Of a stretch of DNA of 64,000 bases, positions 44,220-54,089 are shown piece by piece; the stretch's first letter is position 1, and each line of letters starts with the position of its first letter. A model generated the notes under the pieces. It worked only from the letters and a program-made list of their open reading frames with translations, did not search any database and was not told where the DNA came from. The stretch covers positions 93,906 to 157,905 of the forward strand of contig NZ_LMQH01000010.1 of the NCBI RefSeq assembly GCF_001424105.1, in the 5' to 3' direction. This stretch comes from Chryseobacterium sp. Leaf394. GTDB lineage: Bacteria > Bacteroidota > Bacteroidia > Flavobacteriales > Weeksellaceae. Made by a program: the position numbers and the translations under genes.

Positions 44220-46793
44220 ATGTCGAAAAATTTAGTAATCGTCGAGTCTCCGGCTAAAGCAAAAACTATTCAAAAATATTTAGGTAGCGATTATGAGGTG
44301 AAGTCCAGCTTCGGACACATCCGTGATCTGCCTAAAAAAGGGATGGGAATAGACTTGGCCACATTCAGTCCGGATTACGAAGTTTCTGCCGACAAAAAGA
44401 AATTGGTAACAGAACTGAAGTCTGCTGTGAAGAAAGCCGATATGGTTTGGCTCGCTTCCGATGAAGACCGTGAAGGAGAAGCCATCGCATGGCATTTGGC
44501 CGAAGAATTAAAACTGAAACCAGACAACAGAAAGAGAATTGTTTTCCACGAGATTACAAAAAATGCGATCCTTAAAGCAATCGAAAATCCCAGAGATATT
44601 AATCAGAACTTAGTAAATGCCCAGCAGGCCAGAAGAGTTCTCGACAGAATCGTAGGTTTCGAAATGTCTCCCGTACTTTGGAAAAAAGTAAAACCGGGAT
44701 TGTCTGCAGGAAGAGTGCAATCGGTAGCTGTACGTCTGGTAGTGGAAAGAGAAAAAGAAATCCGTGCATTCAATTCTAAAGCAAGCTTTAAATTAGATGG
44801 GATCTTTTTAAATAAAACCTCTCAGGAAATCGCTGCAAAGCTTAAAAAAGATTTCGACAGAGAAGAAGAGGCAGAAAAGTTTTTAGAACTCGCAAAAACA
44901 GTTGAATTTAAAGTTCTGAACGTTGAAACAAAACCTGGAAGCCGCTCTGCATCTGCACCTTTTACCACTTCCACACTTCAGCAGGAAGCATCTTCAAGAT
45001 TGGGATACAATGTTACTAACACCATGCGTCTTGCTCAGCGACTGTACGAAGAAGGTCATATTACCTACATGAGAACAGACTCTGTGAACCTTTCTCAGGA
45101 AGCCATTGAAGGTGCAAAAACTCAGATTTTATCAGAATACGGCAAAGAATATTCTTCGCCAAGAAACTATACCACCAAATCATCTTCTGCACAAGAAGCT
45201 CACGAAGCTATCCGCCCGACAGATTTCTCTGTAAAAACGATTGGTGACGTTCAGCTGAATAAATTATATCAGTTAATTTACAGAAGAACACTGGCTTCTC
45301 AGATGGCGAATGCCAAGATTGAAAAAACCGTGATCGAAATTGGTAATGCAAAACTTCCCCAGCATTTCGAAGCACAGGGAGAAGTGATTATATTTGATGG
45401 TTTCCTGAGAGCTTACGGTATCGTAAAAACAGAAGACGACGACGAAGAAAACAACGAAAAACTATTGCCGAAAGTTACTGTAGGCGAAGTTTTAGACTAT
45501 AAAAAAATTACCGCAACAGAAAAATTCACAAGACCGAGTGCGAGATACACTGAAGCCGGTTTGGTAAGAAAACTTGAAGAACTGGGAATCGGACGTCCAT
45601 CGACGTATGCACCGACGATTCAGACGATTCAGAACCGTGAATATGTTGACAAAAGAGAGATCGAACCTCAGACCCGTGAGATCGTGAAAATGTCTCTGGT
45701 AAAAGACAAAATCAAAAAAGAAGTTCTCGACGAAAAATTCGGGGGCGACAAAAATAAATTCGTTCCTACAGACATCGGTGAAGTGGTAAACGACTTTTTG
45801 ACTGATAATTTCAGCGAAATTTTAGACTTCGGATTTACCGCAAGAGTAGAAGAAAGTTTCGACGAAATCGCACATGGCGGCCAGAAATGGAAAGAAATGA
45901 TGACTGATTTCTACTCAAAATTCCATCCGAGGATTGAAGATGTTGAAGAAAATGCAGACCGTGCCAACGGAGAACGTCTCTTGGGTGTAGATCCAAAAAC
46001 TGGCAAGAATGTAACGACAAGAATCGGAAGATTCGGCCCTATGATTCAGATCGGGGAGCAGGATGATGAAGAAAAACCGGTTTTTGCATCACTTCTGTCA
46101 GGACAAAACATCGCTACCATCACTCTGGAAGATGCATTGGAACTGTTTAAACTTCCTTTCGATCTTAATGAATTCGAAGGACAAACCGTTACAATTGGTG
46201 TCGGAAGATTCGGACCATATGTGAAGTGGGGCGAAACGTACATCAGTATTCCGAAAGGAGAAGATCCGCTGTCGATTGATCAGACCCGTGCAGAAGAGAT
46301 TATTGCTGAAAAAAAACTTGCAGATGCGCCGATTGCATCTTATAAAGGCGAGCCGATCACAAAAGGAACGGGAAGGTTTGGTCCTTTCATCAAATACCAG
46401 AGTATTTTCATCAATGTTCCGAAGAGATATAACTTTGAAAATCTTTCTCAAAGCGACATTAACGAATTGGTGGAAGCGAAATTGGAAAAAGAAGCCAACC
46501 GTTACATTCAACATTGGGAAGCCGAAAAGATCTCCATTGAAAACGCGAGATGGGGCCCAATCGTGAAACACGGAAAAAATATCTACAAAATTCCAAAGAA
46601 AAAAGACGACACCAAATACGAGGCAGACGACCTGAAAGAAATCTCCATCGATGAGGTTAAAAAATGGATTACCGCTCAGGATCCTAAAGCTTTCGCAGAA
46701 AAGAAAAAACCTGCAGCGAAGAAAGCTCCTGCGAAAAAGGCAACGACTGCTGCTAAGAAACCTGCGGTGAAGAAGCCGGCAGCGAAAAAGTAG
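44220..46793 (+). CDS. topA: DNA topoisomerase I
   Basis: Topoisomerase I (type IA) relaxes negative supercoils by single-strand passage. The 857-residue chain has the Toprim domain with Glu9 (VIVESPAKAK) and the acidic DxDRE block at 81-85 (ASDEDREGE), the active-site Tyr283 in ITYMRTDS, and GIGRPSTYA. The C-terminal part carries repeated GRFGP motifs in place of zinc fingers, then a Lys/Ala/Pro-rich tail (KKPAAKKAPAKKA) typical of Bacteroidota homologues. A terminator follows. Confidence 0.97.
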   Translation: MSKNLVIVESPAKAKTIQKYLGSDYEVKSSFGHIRDLPKKGMGIDLATFSPDYEVSADKKKLVTELKSAVKKADMVWLASDEDREGEAIAWHLAEELKLKPDNRKRIVFHEITKNAILKAIENPRDINQNLVNAQQARRVLDRIVGFEMSPVLWKKVKPGLSAGRVQSVAVRLVVEREKEIRAFNSKASFKLDGIFLNKTSQEIAAKLKKDFDREEEAEKFLELAKTVEFKVLNVETKPGSRSASAPFTTSTLQQEASSRLGYNVTNTMRLAQRLYEEGHITYMRTDSVNLSQEAIEGAKTQILSEYGKEYSSPRNYTTKSSSAQEAHEAIRPTDFSVKTIGDVQLNKLYQLIYRRTLASQMANAKIEKTVIEIGNAKLPQHFEAQGEVIIFDGFLRAYGIVKTEDDDEENNEKLLPKVTVGEVLDYKKITATEKFTRPSARYTEAGLVRKLEELGIGRPSTYAPTIQTIQNREYVDKREIEPQTREIVKMSLVKDKIKKEVLDEKFGGDKNKFVPTDIGEVVNDFLTDNFSEILDFGFTARVEESFDEIAHGGQKWKEMMTDFYSKFHPRIEDVEENADRANGERLLGVDPKTGKNVTTRIGRFGPMIQIGEQDDEEKPVFASLLSGQNIATITLEDALELFKLPFDLNEFEGQTVTIGVGRFGPYVKWGETYISIPKGEDPLSIDQTRAEEIIAEKKLADAPIASYKGEPITKGTGRFGPFIKYQSIFINVPKRYNFENLSQSDINELVEAKLEKEANRYIQHWEAEKISIENARWGPIVKHGKNIYKIPKKKDDTKYEADDLKEISIDEVKKWITAQDPKAFAEKKKPAAKKAPAKKATTAAKKPAVKKPAAKK

Positions 46794-46813
46794 TATTCTC
46801 TTTTATAAAATAT

Positions 46814-46846
46814 AAAAGCACAGATTTTTGGTCTGTGCTTTTTTGT
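46814..46846 (+). terminator. Intrinsic terminator of topA
   Basis: An 11-bp perfect stem (AAAAGCACAGA with TCTGTGCTTTT) and a seven-base loop lead into TTTTTT. It starts 20 bases after the topA stop. The remaining gap to 47054 shows nothing recognisable. Confidence 0.9.
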
Positions 46847-47054
46847 TACTTGCATCTTGTGCGCACCAGCGGAGAGATTAGGAAGTTGACAATAATGTAG
46901 AATCTTCTATTTCCCAATAATCAACATTACCTGCTCCTACCCATTTTGATGTAATTTTAATTCAATTGATGTTTTTTAGATTTTTATTAAATCATTTACA
47001 TTCAGTATAAAACTGCTCTTCCACTTAAATCGTATGTAATTCCAAACCATAACT

Positions 47055-48203
47055 ATGATCCGTCTCATCCTCGTTATCATTTTGTTCATACTTTCTTTAG
47101 TGAATTTTTTTCCCGTACCAAGTCAAAGCACATGGTATGTAGGTATTGCCGTTCCCGAATTTCCATGGGTTTTTATGCTGGCTGTATTGGCATTGCTGGT
47201 CTGGAGCTGGTATTCCAAAAGATTCAAGAAACTGTCGCTTATTCTAGGCGGAATTACTTTTGTGATTCTCAGTTCGCCAATTGTGCGGGCTTATAACGTC
47301 GGGAGTCATCTAAGTGAAGATATTGAACAATCATTTGGAGTAAAAGATACAGATATGAAAGGTTTTCACCAAAAGAAGCCCTACAGTTTTTTACAAATGT
47401 TTACAGGAAACGGGGCGAAAGATATTCCTTTTAAAACCTATCATTATGCAAAAACCGATGGTGTTGATCTGACTTTAAATTTAACGCCTTCCGCAATTTC
47501 TGGTGTACGACCGTGTTTAATAGTCGTTCATGGCGGTTCGTGGAAGCGTGGAGACAACAGTGAGATCGCAGCTGCCAATAATTATTTTGCCAATGCAGGT
47601 TATCAGGTAGCAACGATTAATTACCGGTTGGCTCCGAAATTCCCAAGTCCGGCTCAGCAGGAAGATTTGCATTCTGCTTTTAAATGGATTCGCCAACACG
47701 CTGAAGAACTGAAAATTGACACCTCCAACATTGTTCTGATGGGAAGATCTGCAGGCGCATCCATTGTTCTGACGATGGCTTACACCGGAAACGAAAGCGG
47801 CGTAAAAGGGGTTGCCGCATTTTATGGAGCCATCGATATGCCGTGGAGCTATAAAAATCCGGATAATCCTTTGATCATGGATTCCAGAGAAGTGCAGAGA
47901 GATTTTTTAGGAGGAACACCCGAAGAAGTCCCTGAAAAATATATTGCCGAATCACCAATTTTTCATGTCAATGCCAATACAACGCCTACTTTGCTTGCTC
48001 ACGGCTGTCTAGATGCGCACGTTTGGCATATTCAAAGTGAAATGCTGAAAAAAGAATTGGATAAACATCATGTAAAAAATTATTTGCTCACAATTCCTTG
48101 GGGAACGCATGGTTTTGAGTATAATCTCAATGGTCCTGCCGGTCAGCTTTCTATGTATTCTGTGGAGCGGTTTTTTTATTCTGTGACGCAGATGAAGAGG
48201 TAA
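47055..48203 (+). CDS. Alpha/beta hydrolase with N-terminal membrane helices (BD-FAE/HSL type)
   Basis: Residues about 1-85 contain three membrane helices. The rest is an esterase domain: oxyanion motif HGGSW (from His159), nucleophile Ser232 in GRSAG, and the acid and base in GCLDAHVWH and WGTHGFEYN. The membrane part is unusual for soluble esterases of this type. The substrate is unknown; no operon partner is evident, and the next gene is convergent. Confidence 0.83.
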   Translation: MIRLILVIILFILSLVNFFPVPSQSTWYVGIAVPEFPWVFMLAVLALLVWSWYSKRFKKLSLILGGITFVILSSPIVRAYNVGSHLSEDIEQSFGVKDTDMKGFHQKKPYSFLQMFTGNGAKDIPFKTYHYAKTDGVDLTLNLTPSAISGVRPCLIVVHGGSWKRGDNSEIAAANNYFANAGYQVATINYRLAPKFPSPAQQEDLHSAFKWIRQHAEELKIDTSNIVLMGRSAGASIVLTMAYTGNESGVKGVAAFYGAIDMPWSYKNPDNPLIMDSREVQRDFLGGTPEEVPEKYIAESPIFHVNANTTPTLLAHGCLDAHVWHIQSEMLKKELDKHHVKNYLLTIPWGTHGFEYNLNGPAGQLSMYSVERFFYSVTQMKR

Positions 48204-48229
48204 GTCTTTAAAAGTTGAATGAACTGTAT

Positions 48230-48523
48230 TTAATCCTGATATTTATTGATTAGCAATTTCGTTTTTTTATCAAAGTTAAAGGCGTAGTAGGTAAGTGGTG
48301 TGTAATAAAATAAAACCAGATTGTCGTTACAATCTTTACAATACTTGATTTTATCGGGTCTGCCCCAAGTTTTTATAAATATATCTTGAGTAATATTTAA
48401 AGAGGTATTCTTAAATTTTGCTGAATAGTTTCTTTCATAAAAAACTAATCCGACAATTAAAAAAAATGCTAAAGTAAATAGAGAAACAAGACTTATAGCA
48501 ATTGATTTTGTTACAGTTTTCAT
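48230..48523 (-). CDS. Small membrane-anchored protein of unknown function
   Basis: This 97-residue protein has one N-terminal helix (about residues 9-27) and a C-terminal domain with two cysteines (YCKDCND). No family is recognised. It is convergent with the hydrolase and divergent from the next gene, so it is a single-gene unit. Confidence 0.6.
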   Translation of the reverse strand: MKTVTKSIAISLVSLFTLAFFLIVGLVFYERNYSAKFKNTSLNITQDIFIKTWGRPDKIKYCKDCNDNLVLFYYTPLTYYAFNFDKKTKLLINKYQD

Positions 48524-48598
48524 ATTACTAATTTATAAATATTAAACTTAAACAAAACTATTCAAAATTAATCATGTCAAACACCCCTAAAGTGCAGG

Positions 48599-49738
48599 AT
48601 GCTCCGACAAACCAATCAGAGTAATTTGGCAATGCAGAGATTTGATGATATGAAAGATCCGAAAAACTTTTCACGTAAAGAATTTATACAGCTTTCATGC
48701 TTAGGTGTGGCTGCTGTGTTTTTTGGTTCGTCATTTACAGATTTGCTTCGTTCTGAAGATAAACCTTATTTTAATTTAAAACCCATTGGCAGATCACTCG
48801 AGCTCGAGGGTTATTACATTTGGTGCTCGTCTCCGATCTGGGGTGAAGATGGGAAAGTGCATCTCTTTTATTCCCGATGGAAGAAAGAAAAAGGCATGGG
48901 CGGCTGGCTCAACGGTTCAGAAATCTGCAGGGCAGAAGCCAATTCTCCTTTTGAAAAGTTTGAACATAAGGAAGTGATTTTAAGTCCGAGAGGGAAGGGT
49001 TTTTGGGATGCGACCACCTGTCATAATCCTTTAATCAAAAAAGTTGATGACCAGTATTATTTGTTTTTCATGGGGAATTCCAACGGGAAAACAAATACGA
49101 AAAGAATTGGTCTGGCAACCTCAAAAAGTCTTGACGGAGAATGGACAAGACCTGACCAGCCATTGCTTTTACCAGGAAAAGAAGGCGAATGGGATGATCA
49201 CTGTACGACCAATCCGGCTTTTGTAAAAGGCGATGATGGAAGATACTGGCTGTTTTACAAATCCTGGAACACCAGGGAATATGAAACCCAAAAGGGAACC
49301 GTCCGCGGAAACCGGAAATATGGTTTGGCTAAAGCCCTGAAGCCTGAAGGTCCTTATGTAAAAGTTTCTGAAAATCCGGTGATTGATTTTTCTTCGATGC
49401 CCAATAATGCTCAGCTGGAAGATGCTTTTATATGGAAACAGAAAGGCAAATTTCACATGGTCGCAAGAGATATGGGATTTTATAATCATGAATATGGTTT
49501 GCATTTAACCACAAAAGATGGTATTAAATGGAATAAACCTGAAATTGCTTATTTCGATCTAAAAAAATACATCACTGAAGCTGAACCACCGAAACATCTG
49601 AAAAGATTCGGAAGACTGGAAAGGCCGATGATTCTGATGAGTAGAGATGGCAAAAGACCACAGTTTTTGTTTGGAGCAACGCAGGGTGGGAAGTATGAGA
49701 CTTCTACTACGTTTGTTTTTGAGATTTTGAAACATTAA
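48599..49738 (+). CDS. Exported five-bladed beta-propeller glycosidase-like protein
   Basis: A Tat-like N-terminus (FSRKEFIQLSCLGVAAVFFGSSF) precedes a beta-propeller of the GH43/GH32-type fold. The blade signatures are visible: WCSSPIWGEDGKVHLFYSRW, TTCHNPLIKKVDDQYYLFFMG, WDDHCTTNPAFVKGDDGRYWLFYK and LEDAFIWKQKGKFHMVARD, with carboxylates at typical positions. Glycan hydrolysis at the surface is likely, though the sugar is unknown. ATG 48599 is the first start; ATG 48632 and ATG 48650 are alternatives. Confidence 0.78.
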   Translation: MLRQTNQSNLAMQRFDDMKDPKNFSRKEFIQLSCLGVAAVFFGSSFTDLLRSEDKPYFNLKPIGRSLELEGYYIWCSSPIWGEDGKVHLFYSRWKKEKGMGGWLNGSEICRAEANSPFEKFEHKEVILSPRGKGFWDATTCHNPLIKKVDDQYYLFFMGNSNGKTNTKRIGLATSKSLDGEWTRPDQPLLLPGKEGEWDDHCTTNPAFVKGDDGRYWLFYKSWNTREYETQKGTVRGNRKYGLAKALKPEGPYVKVSENPVIDFSSMPNNAQLEDAFIWKQKGKFHMVARDMGFYNHEYGLHLTTKDGIKWNKPEIAYFDLKKYITEAEPPKHLKRFGRLERPMILMSRDGKRPQFLFGATQGGKYETSTTFVFEILKH

Positions 49739-49776
49739 TTTTTATCATACTTAATTCTTAATATTTATTACTGTAG

Positions 49777-49810
49777 AACCATCGACGAAGTTTTGTTGAT
49801 GGTTTTTTAA
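49777..49810 (+). terminator. Intrinsic terminator
   Basis: AACCATCGAC pairs with GTTGATGGTT (one wobble) around an eight-base loop and is followed by TTTTTT. It lies 39 bases after the propeller gene. Confidence 0.85.
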
Positions 49811-49864
49811 TCGTAAAAATCATTTTATTTTAATATTTTTGAGGCTATTAAAGGAGCTTGAAGT

Positions 49865-50935
49865 ATGAATTTTGAAGATTTTATTATTTCGCCACGCAAT
49901 TTCAGAACAGAAAACTGGCAGATTGGAAGCAGAATTACCAAAGAAATAAAAGAAGACAGTATCGTTTTGCTTTTCGTTTCAGATTACCGTGGTGCGGGCG
50001 GTGAAGCAGAAGTGCAGGATTTTACGGCTGTCAGAAAGGAATTTTACCAACTTTCTCAACTGGATTTTGATATTCCGGTTGTGGATTTGGGGGATTTGGT
50101 TTCGGGAAAATCTGTGGAAGATTCTCATTATATTCTGCAGGAAGTTTTATCGGCTTGTCATCAGAAAAGAGCAATTCCGGTGATTATTGGTGGTTCAAAT
50201 GACTTTGCGTTTTCCGTATTTTCAGGATTGAATTTTCATCAGCAAAATATTAATTATACTCAAATCAGCAATATAATTTCTTTAAAGCAAGGAGAGGAAA
50301 TCAACGAACATACTTTTTTAGGCAAGATTTTCGGGTCTAAAAATTTCTCGATTAAAAATTACCACCATTTGGGATATCAGAAACATCTCAATGAAAATGA
50401 TTCTGTAAAACTCATCAAGGAAGTGGAGTTTGATATCGTCCGTTTGGCCGAAATGATGAATTCTACTGAGAAAACTGAACCTTTTTTCAGAAAAGCAGAT
50501 TTGGTAACGGTTAATTGCGATGCGGTAGAAAGTTTCAGTGATGCATTCTCTGTTAATCCACAGGTCAACGGTTTAAACAGAAGAGAAATCTGTGCCTACA
50601 TGAAAGAAATTGGCTTAAGCGAAAATTTAAAATCTGTCGGCATTTTCAACTATAATATTTATTCTGAAAATCAGCTAAACCATCAGCTTTTAGCGCAAAT
50701 GATATGGTATTTAATTGAAGGAATCAACATCCAGAAATCTCATCCAAAGGAAAGACAGTACGAACTTTTCTATGTATTGATCAACGACAGACAGTATGCT
50801 TTTAAACGTGATACTTTCAGCAGTTTATGGTATTTTGGTGATGATGAAAATATTGAAAACTGCATTCCCTGCTCACGAAAAGATTTTGATGATGCCAAGA
50901 AAGGTTGGCTGAACGCGAGGTTTACAAGAGTTTAA
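49865..50935 (+). CDS. Arginase/formiminoglutamase-fold protein without metal ligands
   Basis: This 356-residue ureohydrolase-fold protein keeps the family order, but its metal sites are gone. The GGDH motif reads GGSND (109-113). No DAHxD motif follows (INYTQISNIIS there). The DxDxxD motif becomes NCDAVES, leaving Asp219. Manganese-dependent amidinohydrolase activity is therefore unlikely. It probably survives as a binding or regulatory homologue common in Bacteroidota. No operon partner is close; a repeat-containing gap of about 100 bases separates it from the glycosyltransferase. Confidence 0.8.
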   Translation: MNFEDFIISPRNFRTENWQIGSRITKEIKEDSIVLLFVSDYRGAGGEAEVQDFTAVRKEFYQLSQLDFDIPVVDLGDLVSGKSVEDSHYILQEVLSACHQKRAIPVIIGGSNDFAFSVFSGLNFHQQNINYTQISNIISLKQGEEINEHTFLGKIFGSKNFSIKNYHHLGYQKHLNENDSVKLIKEVEFDIVRLAEMMNSTEKTEPFFRKADLVTVNCDAVESFSDAFSVNPQVNGLNRREICAYMKEIGLSENLKSVGIFNYNIYSENQLNHQLLAQMIWYLIEGINIQKSHPKERQYELFYVLINDRQYAFKRDTFSSLWYFGDDENIENCIPCSRKDFDDAKKGWLNARFTRV

Positions 50936-50938
50936 AGC

Positions 50939-51030
50939 TGAATGCAAAGCGACGAAGTCGCGGAATGTTGGTTGAACAATTGACATTATAATTGAACATT
51001 TAAGCTGCGTAGCTGCGAAATGTCGGTAGA
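50939..51030. repeat. Two short repeat fragments with small hairpins
   Basis: The 106-base gap holds AGCGACGAAGTCGCGGAATGT (hairpin GCGAC-GAA-GTCGC) and a related AGCTGCGTAGCTGCGAAATGT, both followed by similar GTCGGT/TTGGT ends. They look like remnants of a dispersed repeat family. Confidence 0.55.
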
Positions 51031-51041
51031 GAAATTTAATA

Positions 51042-52049
51042 ATGACAAATCACTCAAAAACAAATAGAGTTTCGGTAATTGTTCCGGTTTATAATGTGGA
51101 ATTATATCTGGAAAAATGCCTCACGTCTTTGGTAAACCAAACTCTGCAGGATATTGAAATTGTCGTAGTCAACGACGGAAGCACCGATGCTTCACAACAA
51201 ATTATTGATCGCTTTTCCATTGAATTTCCTTTAAAAATAAAAGCTTTTACCAAAGAAAACGGAGGTTTAAGCGATGCACGAAACTTTGGAATCGACCGTG
51301 CTTCCGGAGATTATATCGGTTTCGTAGACAGCGATGACTATGTTTCTGAAACAATGTTCGGGGAAATGTTGAATCTTGCTGAAAAGCATGATGCAGAAAT
51401 GGTGATCTGTAATATTCAAAAGGTGGATGAATTAGGAAATATTACCCAAAAACTGACTCAAATTCCGAATATGCCTGAAAAAATTGATCTGGAAAGCAAC
51501 TTTTCAGTCTTTTCAGATCTGAGTTATTTTGCGTGTAACAAACTGTTTAGAAGAGAACTTTTTCAGAATAAAAGATTTAAAAAAGGAGTTCATTTCGAAG
51601 ATATACAGGTTATCCCGCAACTTTTACTGGAATGTAAAACGCTGGCACAGACTCAGAATTATCATTATCATTATCTGGAACGCAGCAATTCCATTTCAAA
51701 AACACACACCGAAAAAGGACTCGATATTCTGAATGCCGTGCTGGATGTTGAAGATGCTTTTCAATTATCTAAATATTCATCTAAGAAAAATGAGCTTAAA
51801 AACTTTCAGATTCTTGAAGGCGTTTACACTTTTTTAGCCTATCTCGCTTTTGTGAAAGACGACTATGTATTTAAAAATATGAGTAATAAACTCAGTATTT
51901 TCATGCAGGAAAGGAATGTTAAATTTAAAGATATATTGATTTACAATCGTTTTGATAGAAATTATCTGTTATCTTTGCCGTTGAAAAAAAAAATTTATTA
52001 TCTGCTTTATTTTAGCGGTTTTTACGGAGTTTTAAAAAAAATTATGTAA
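51042..52049 (+). CDS. GT2-family glycosyltransferase
   Basis: This 335-residue GT-A enzyme has the opening VIVPVYNVELYLEKCLTSLVNQT, NDGSTD, and DSDDYVS, with the nucleotide and metal sites intact. The C-terminal half binds acceptor and has no clear membrane helix. Its place 37 bases before the WecA-like gene makes it part of a surface polysaccharide operon, where it adds a sugar to the lipid-linked unit. Confidence 0.9.
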   Translation: MTNHSKTNRVSVIVPVYNVELYLEKCLTSLVNQTLQDIEIVVVNDGSTDASQQIIDRFSIEFPLKIKAFTKENGGLSDARNFGIDRASGDYIGFVDSDDYVSETMFGEMLNLAEKHDAEMVICNIQKVDELGNITQKLTQIPNMPEKIDLESNFSVFSDLSYFACNKLFRRELFQNKRFKKGVHFEDIQVIPQLLLECKTLAQTQNYHYHYLERSNSISKTHTEKGLDILNAVLDVEDAFQLSKYSSKKNELKNFQILEGVYTFLAYLAFVKDDYVFKNMSNKLSIFMQERNVKFKDILIYNRFDRNYLLSLPLKKKIYYLLYFSGFYGVLKKIM

Positions 52050-52086
52050 AAATTTTCTGCTGCTATAAAAGCTGTACACAACCGGA

Positions 52087-53211
52087 ATGAGGAATTTTGA
52101 ATTATTCTTATTGCAAACAGGACTTCCCTTTTTTTATCTGAAAGTAGGCTTGGCTTTAGTGTTTTCATTTGTCATTACCTATTTTTCGGTTCCTACAATC
52201 ATTAAAATTTCACGCAGAAAAAATCTGATGGACGAGCCCGGACAGAGAAGTTCGCACCTCAGAAAAATACCCAATCTTGGCGGAATTGCTATTTTCTATT
52301 CTATAGGAATTTGTGCTTCTATTTTTGCCCACGAAATTTTTGATCTCTACAAATTTCTTTTTGCATCATTGATCATTCTTCTTTACGTTGGTGTAATGGA
52401 TGACATTATGGTGATGAGAGCTTACAAAAAACTGATTGCTCAGATTTTGGTTTCAGTGGTGTTGGTGATGGGTTCGGATGTGCGTATCAGAAGTCTGTTT
52501 GGGATTTTTGGCGTTTACGAGCTTAACTATTTTATCAGCGTTATTTTTACCGTAGTTACCTTTATCATTTTAATTAATGCTTTCAACCTGATAGATGGAA
52601 TAGATGGTTTGGCGGGAGGATATTCTCTGCTATGCAGTGCACTTTTCGGGATCAGTTATTACCGTTTAGGAGAATATAATTATCCGTTGGTAATTCTGTC
52701 GGTATGTATTATAGGGTCTGTTTTGGCGTTTTTGTATTATAATCTCTCTCACTACCGCTCTACCAAGATATTTATGGGCGATACGGGTTCGATGCTTTTA
52801 GGATTTTTGCTGGCGTTTACAGCGGTTTGTTTTATTGATATCTTTATTGACAAGGAAATCCCCAATATGCCCCGCTATCATTTGAAATCTGCACCGGCAA
52901 TTGCTGTAGCGATTTTGATATTACCAATTGTAGATACGCTTAATGTCATCATCATCAGATGTATTAATAAAAAATCACCGTTTGAGGCAGATAAGAATCA
53001 TATTCATCATAAACTGATCAGAATGAATCTTACTCACCGAAGATCGAGCTTTTATATCATGTGTTATTATCTTATGATCATTATTGTCGCATACTTTCTG
53101 AGACATATTGATGTGAATCTTCTGCTGATTGTTGTTTTGTCTCTTGGGTTTTTGGGCGCTTACCTTCCGGACATTGTCACAAAGGTTCAAAAACTAAAAA
53201 CACAACCTTAA
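52087..53211 (+). CDS. WecA/MraY-like undecaprenyl-phosphate sugar-1-phosphate transferase
   Basis: This GT4 membrane enzyme (374 residues, about ten helices) starts lipid-linked polysaccharide synthesis by moving a HexNAc-1-phosphate from UDP to undecaprenyl phosphate. Motifs present are DEPGQRSSHLRKIPNLGG, DDIMVM, NLIDGIDGLAGG, MGDTGSM and the loop DKNHIHHKL. Upstream and downstream genes fit an exopolysaccharide or O-antigen pathway. The sugar cannot be told from sequence. Confidence 0.92.
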   Translation: MRNFELFLLQTGLPFFYLKVGLALVFSFVITYFSVPTIIKISRRKNLMDEPGQRSSHLRKIPNLGGIAIFYSIGICASIFAHEIFDLYKFLFASLIILLYVGVMDDIMVMRAYKKLIAQILVSVVLVMGSDVRIRSLFGIFGVYELNYFISVIFTVVTFIILINAFNLIDGIDGLAGGYSLLCSALFGISYYRLGEYNYPLVILSVCIIGSVLAFLYYNLSHYRSTKIFMGDTGSMLLGFLLAFTAVCFIDIFIDKEIPNMPRYHLKSAPAIAVAILILPIVDTLNVIIIRCINKKSPFEADKNHIHHKLIRMNLTHRRSSFYIMCYYLMIIIVAYFLRHIDVNLLLIVVLSLGFLGAYLPDIVTKVQKLKTQP

Positions 53212-53222
53212 CTTTAAATTTC

Positions 53223-53230
53223 TATTTTTG
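53223..53230 (+). promoter_or_regulatory. -7 promoter element before the export lipoprotein
   Basis: TATTTTTG fits the consensus, 22 bases before the ATG at 53252. It contains the TTG at 53228, which excludes that codon as the start. No TTG -33 box is clear. Confidence 0.5.
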
Positions 53231-53251
53231 CAAATTAATTTTTATTCAGTA

Positions 53252-54088
53252 ATGAAAAATTTGAATTATTACCTGTTAATATTGTTGCCATTCTTTTTGT
53301 CATCTTGTATTGCACCGAAAGATGTAAAATATATGCAGCCCAGCGAAAGTCTGGTAATCAATGAAGAAGGGCTGATCCCATATAATATTCCAGTATACAG
53401 AGTTACTAAAAATGACATTTTAAAACTGGATATTGTAACTACTCCGAAAGGTGATGCTGCTCAGTTTTACAGCACAATGTATGCGCCTGGTTCCACAGTA
53501 AATAATATCACTGTGGCCGGAGGTGCCGGTACCGGTGGTAACGCTATGATTTATTTCACCGGACTGAAAGTTGATTCCAACGGAGATATAAATATTTTCG
53601 GAATCGGTTTTGTGAAAGCAGAAGGAAGAACTGTTGAAGATATCTCCAAAGATATTCAGGATAAAGTGAACGAAAATTTTCAGGAAGGCAAATCTGAGGT
53701 TCGTCTGAATACTGCCGGAATTACTTATTACGTTTTAGGTGATGTGGAAACCACCGGAATGACAGGTGAAAAAGTCGTAATGAAAAATACACTTACTTTA
53801 TCGGAAGCAATCTCAATCAACGGAGGTTTGAACAGAACAATCGACAGAAAAAATATTGTTATTCACAGAAAGTATCCTGAAGGAATTAAAAGAGCAAAAA
53901 TAGACCTTACACGAGAAGATGTAATGAATTCGCCTTATTATTATGTACAGAATGGTGATGAAATTTTTCTTACCACAAGAGGCAGAAGTCTTAACGGATT
54001 CGGGAAAGATCCTGTGCAGACAATTATAAGCGGGGTTTCTGTGTTTACTACAGCTTTATCAGTTTATTTACTTATCAAAAATCTATAG
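53252..54088 (+). CDS. Wza-like polysaccharide export lipoprotein
   Basis: The start is ATG 53252. The signal ends with lipobox LSSC (CIAPKD) and the 278-residue protein has a Poly_export domain (YRVTKNDILKLDIV...) and SLBB-like strands (YYVLGDVETTGMTG). A hydrophobic C-terminal helix closes it. Such proteins form the outer-membrane channel for capsular or exopolysaccharide. The Wzc-like kinase gene begins one base after its stop. Confidence 0.88.
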   Translation: MKNLNYYLLILLPFFLSSCIAPKDVKYMQPSESLVINEEGLIPYNIPVYRVTKNDILKLDIVTTPKGDAAQFYSTMYAPGSTVNNITVAGGAGTGGNAMIYFTGLKVDSNGDINIFGIGFVKAEGRTVEDISKDIQDKVNENFQEGKSEVRLNTAGITYYVLGDVETTGMTGEKVVMKNTLTLSEAISINGGLNRTIDRKNIVIHRKYPEGIKRAKIDLTREDVMNSPYYYVQNGDEIFLTTRGRSLNGFGKDPVQTIISGVSVFTTALSVYLLIKNL

Positions 54089-54089
54089 T

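Noticed and set aside
46098..46571. Long antisense frame of 157 codons within topA
   Set aside because: It is a shadow of the strongly conserved topA coding frame; no ribosome site, promoter or family.
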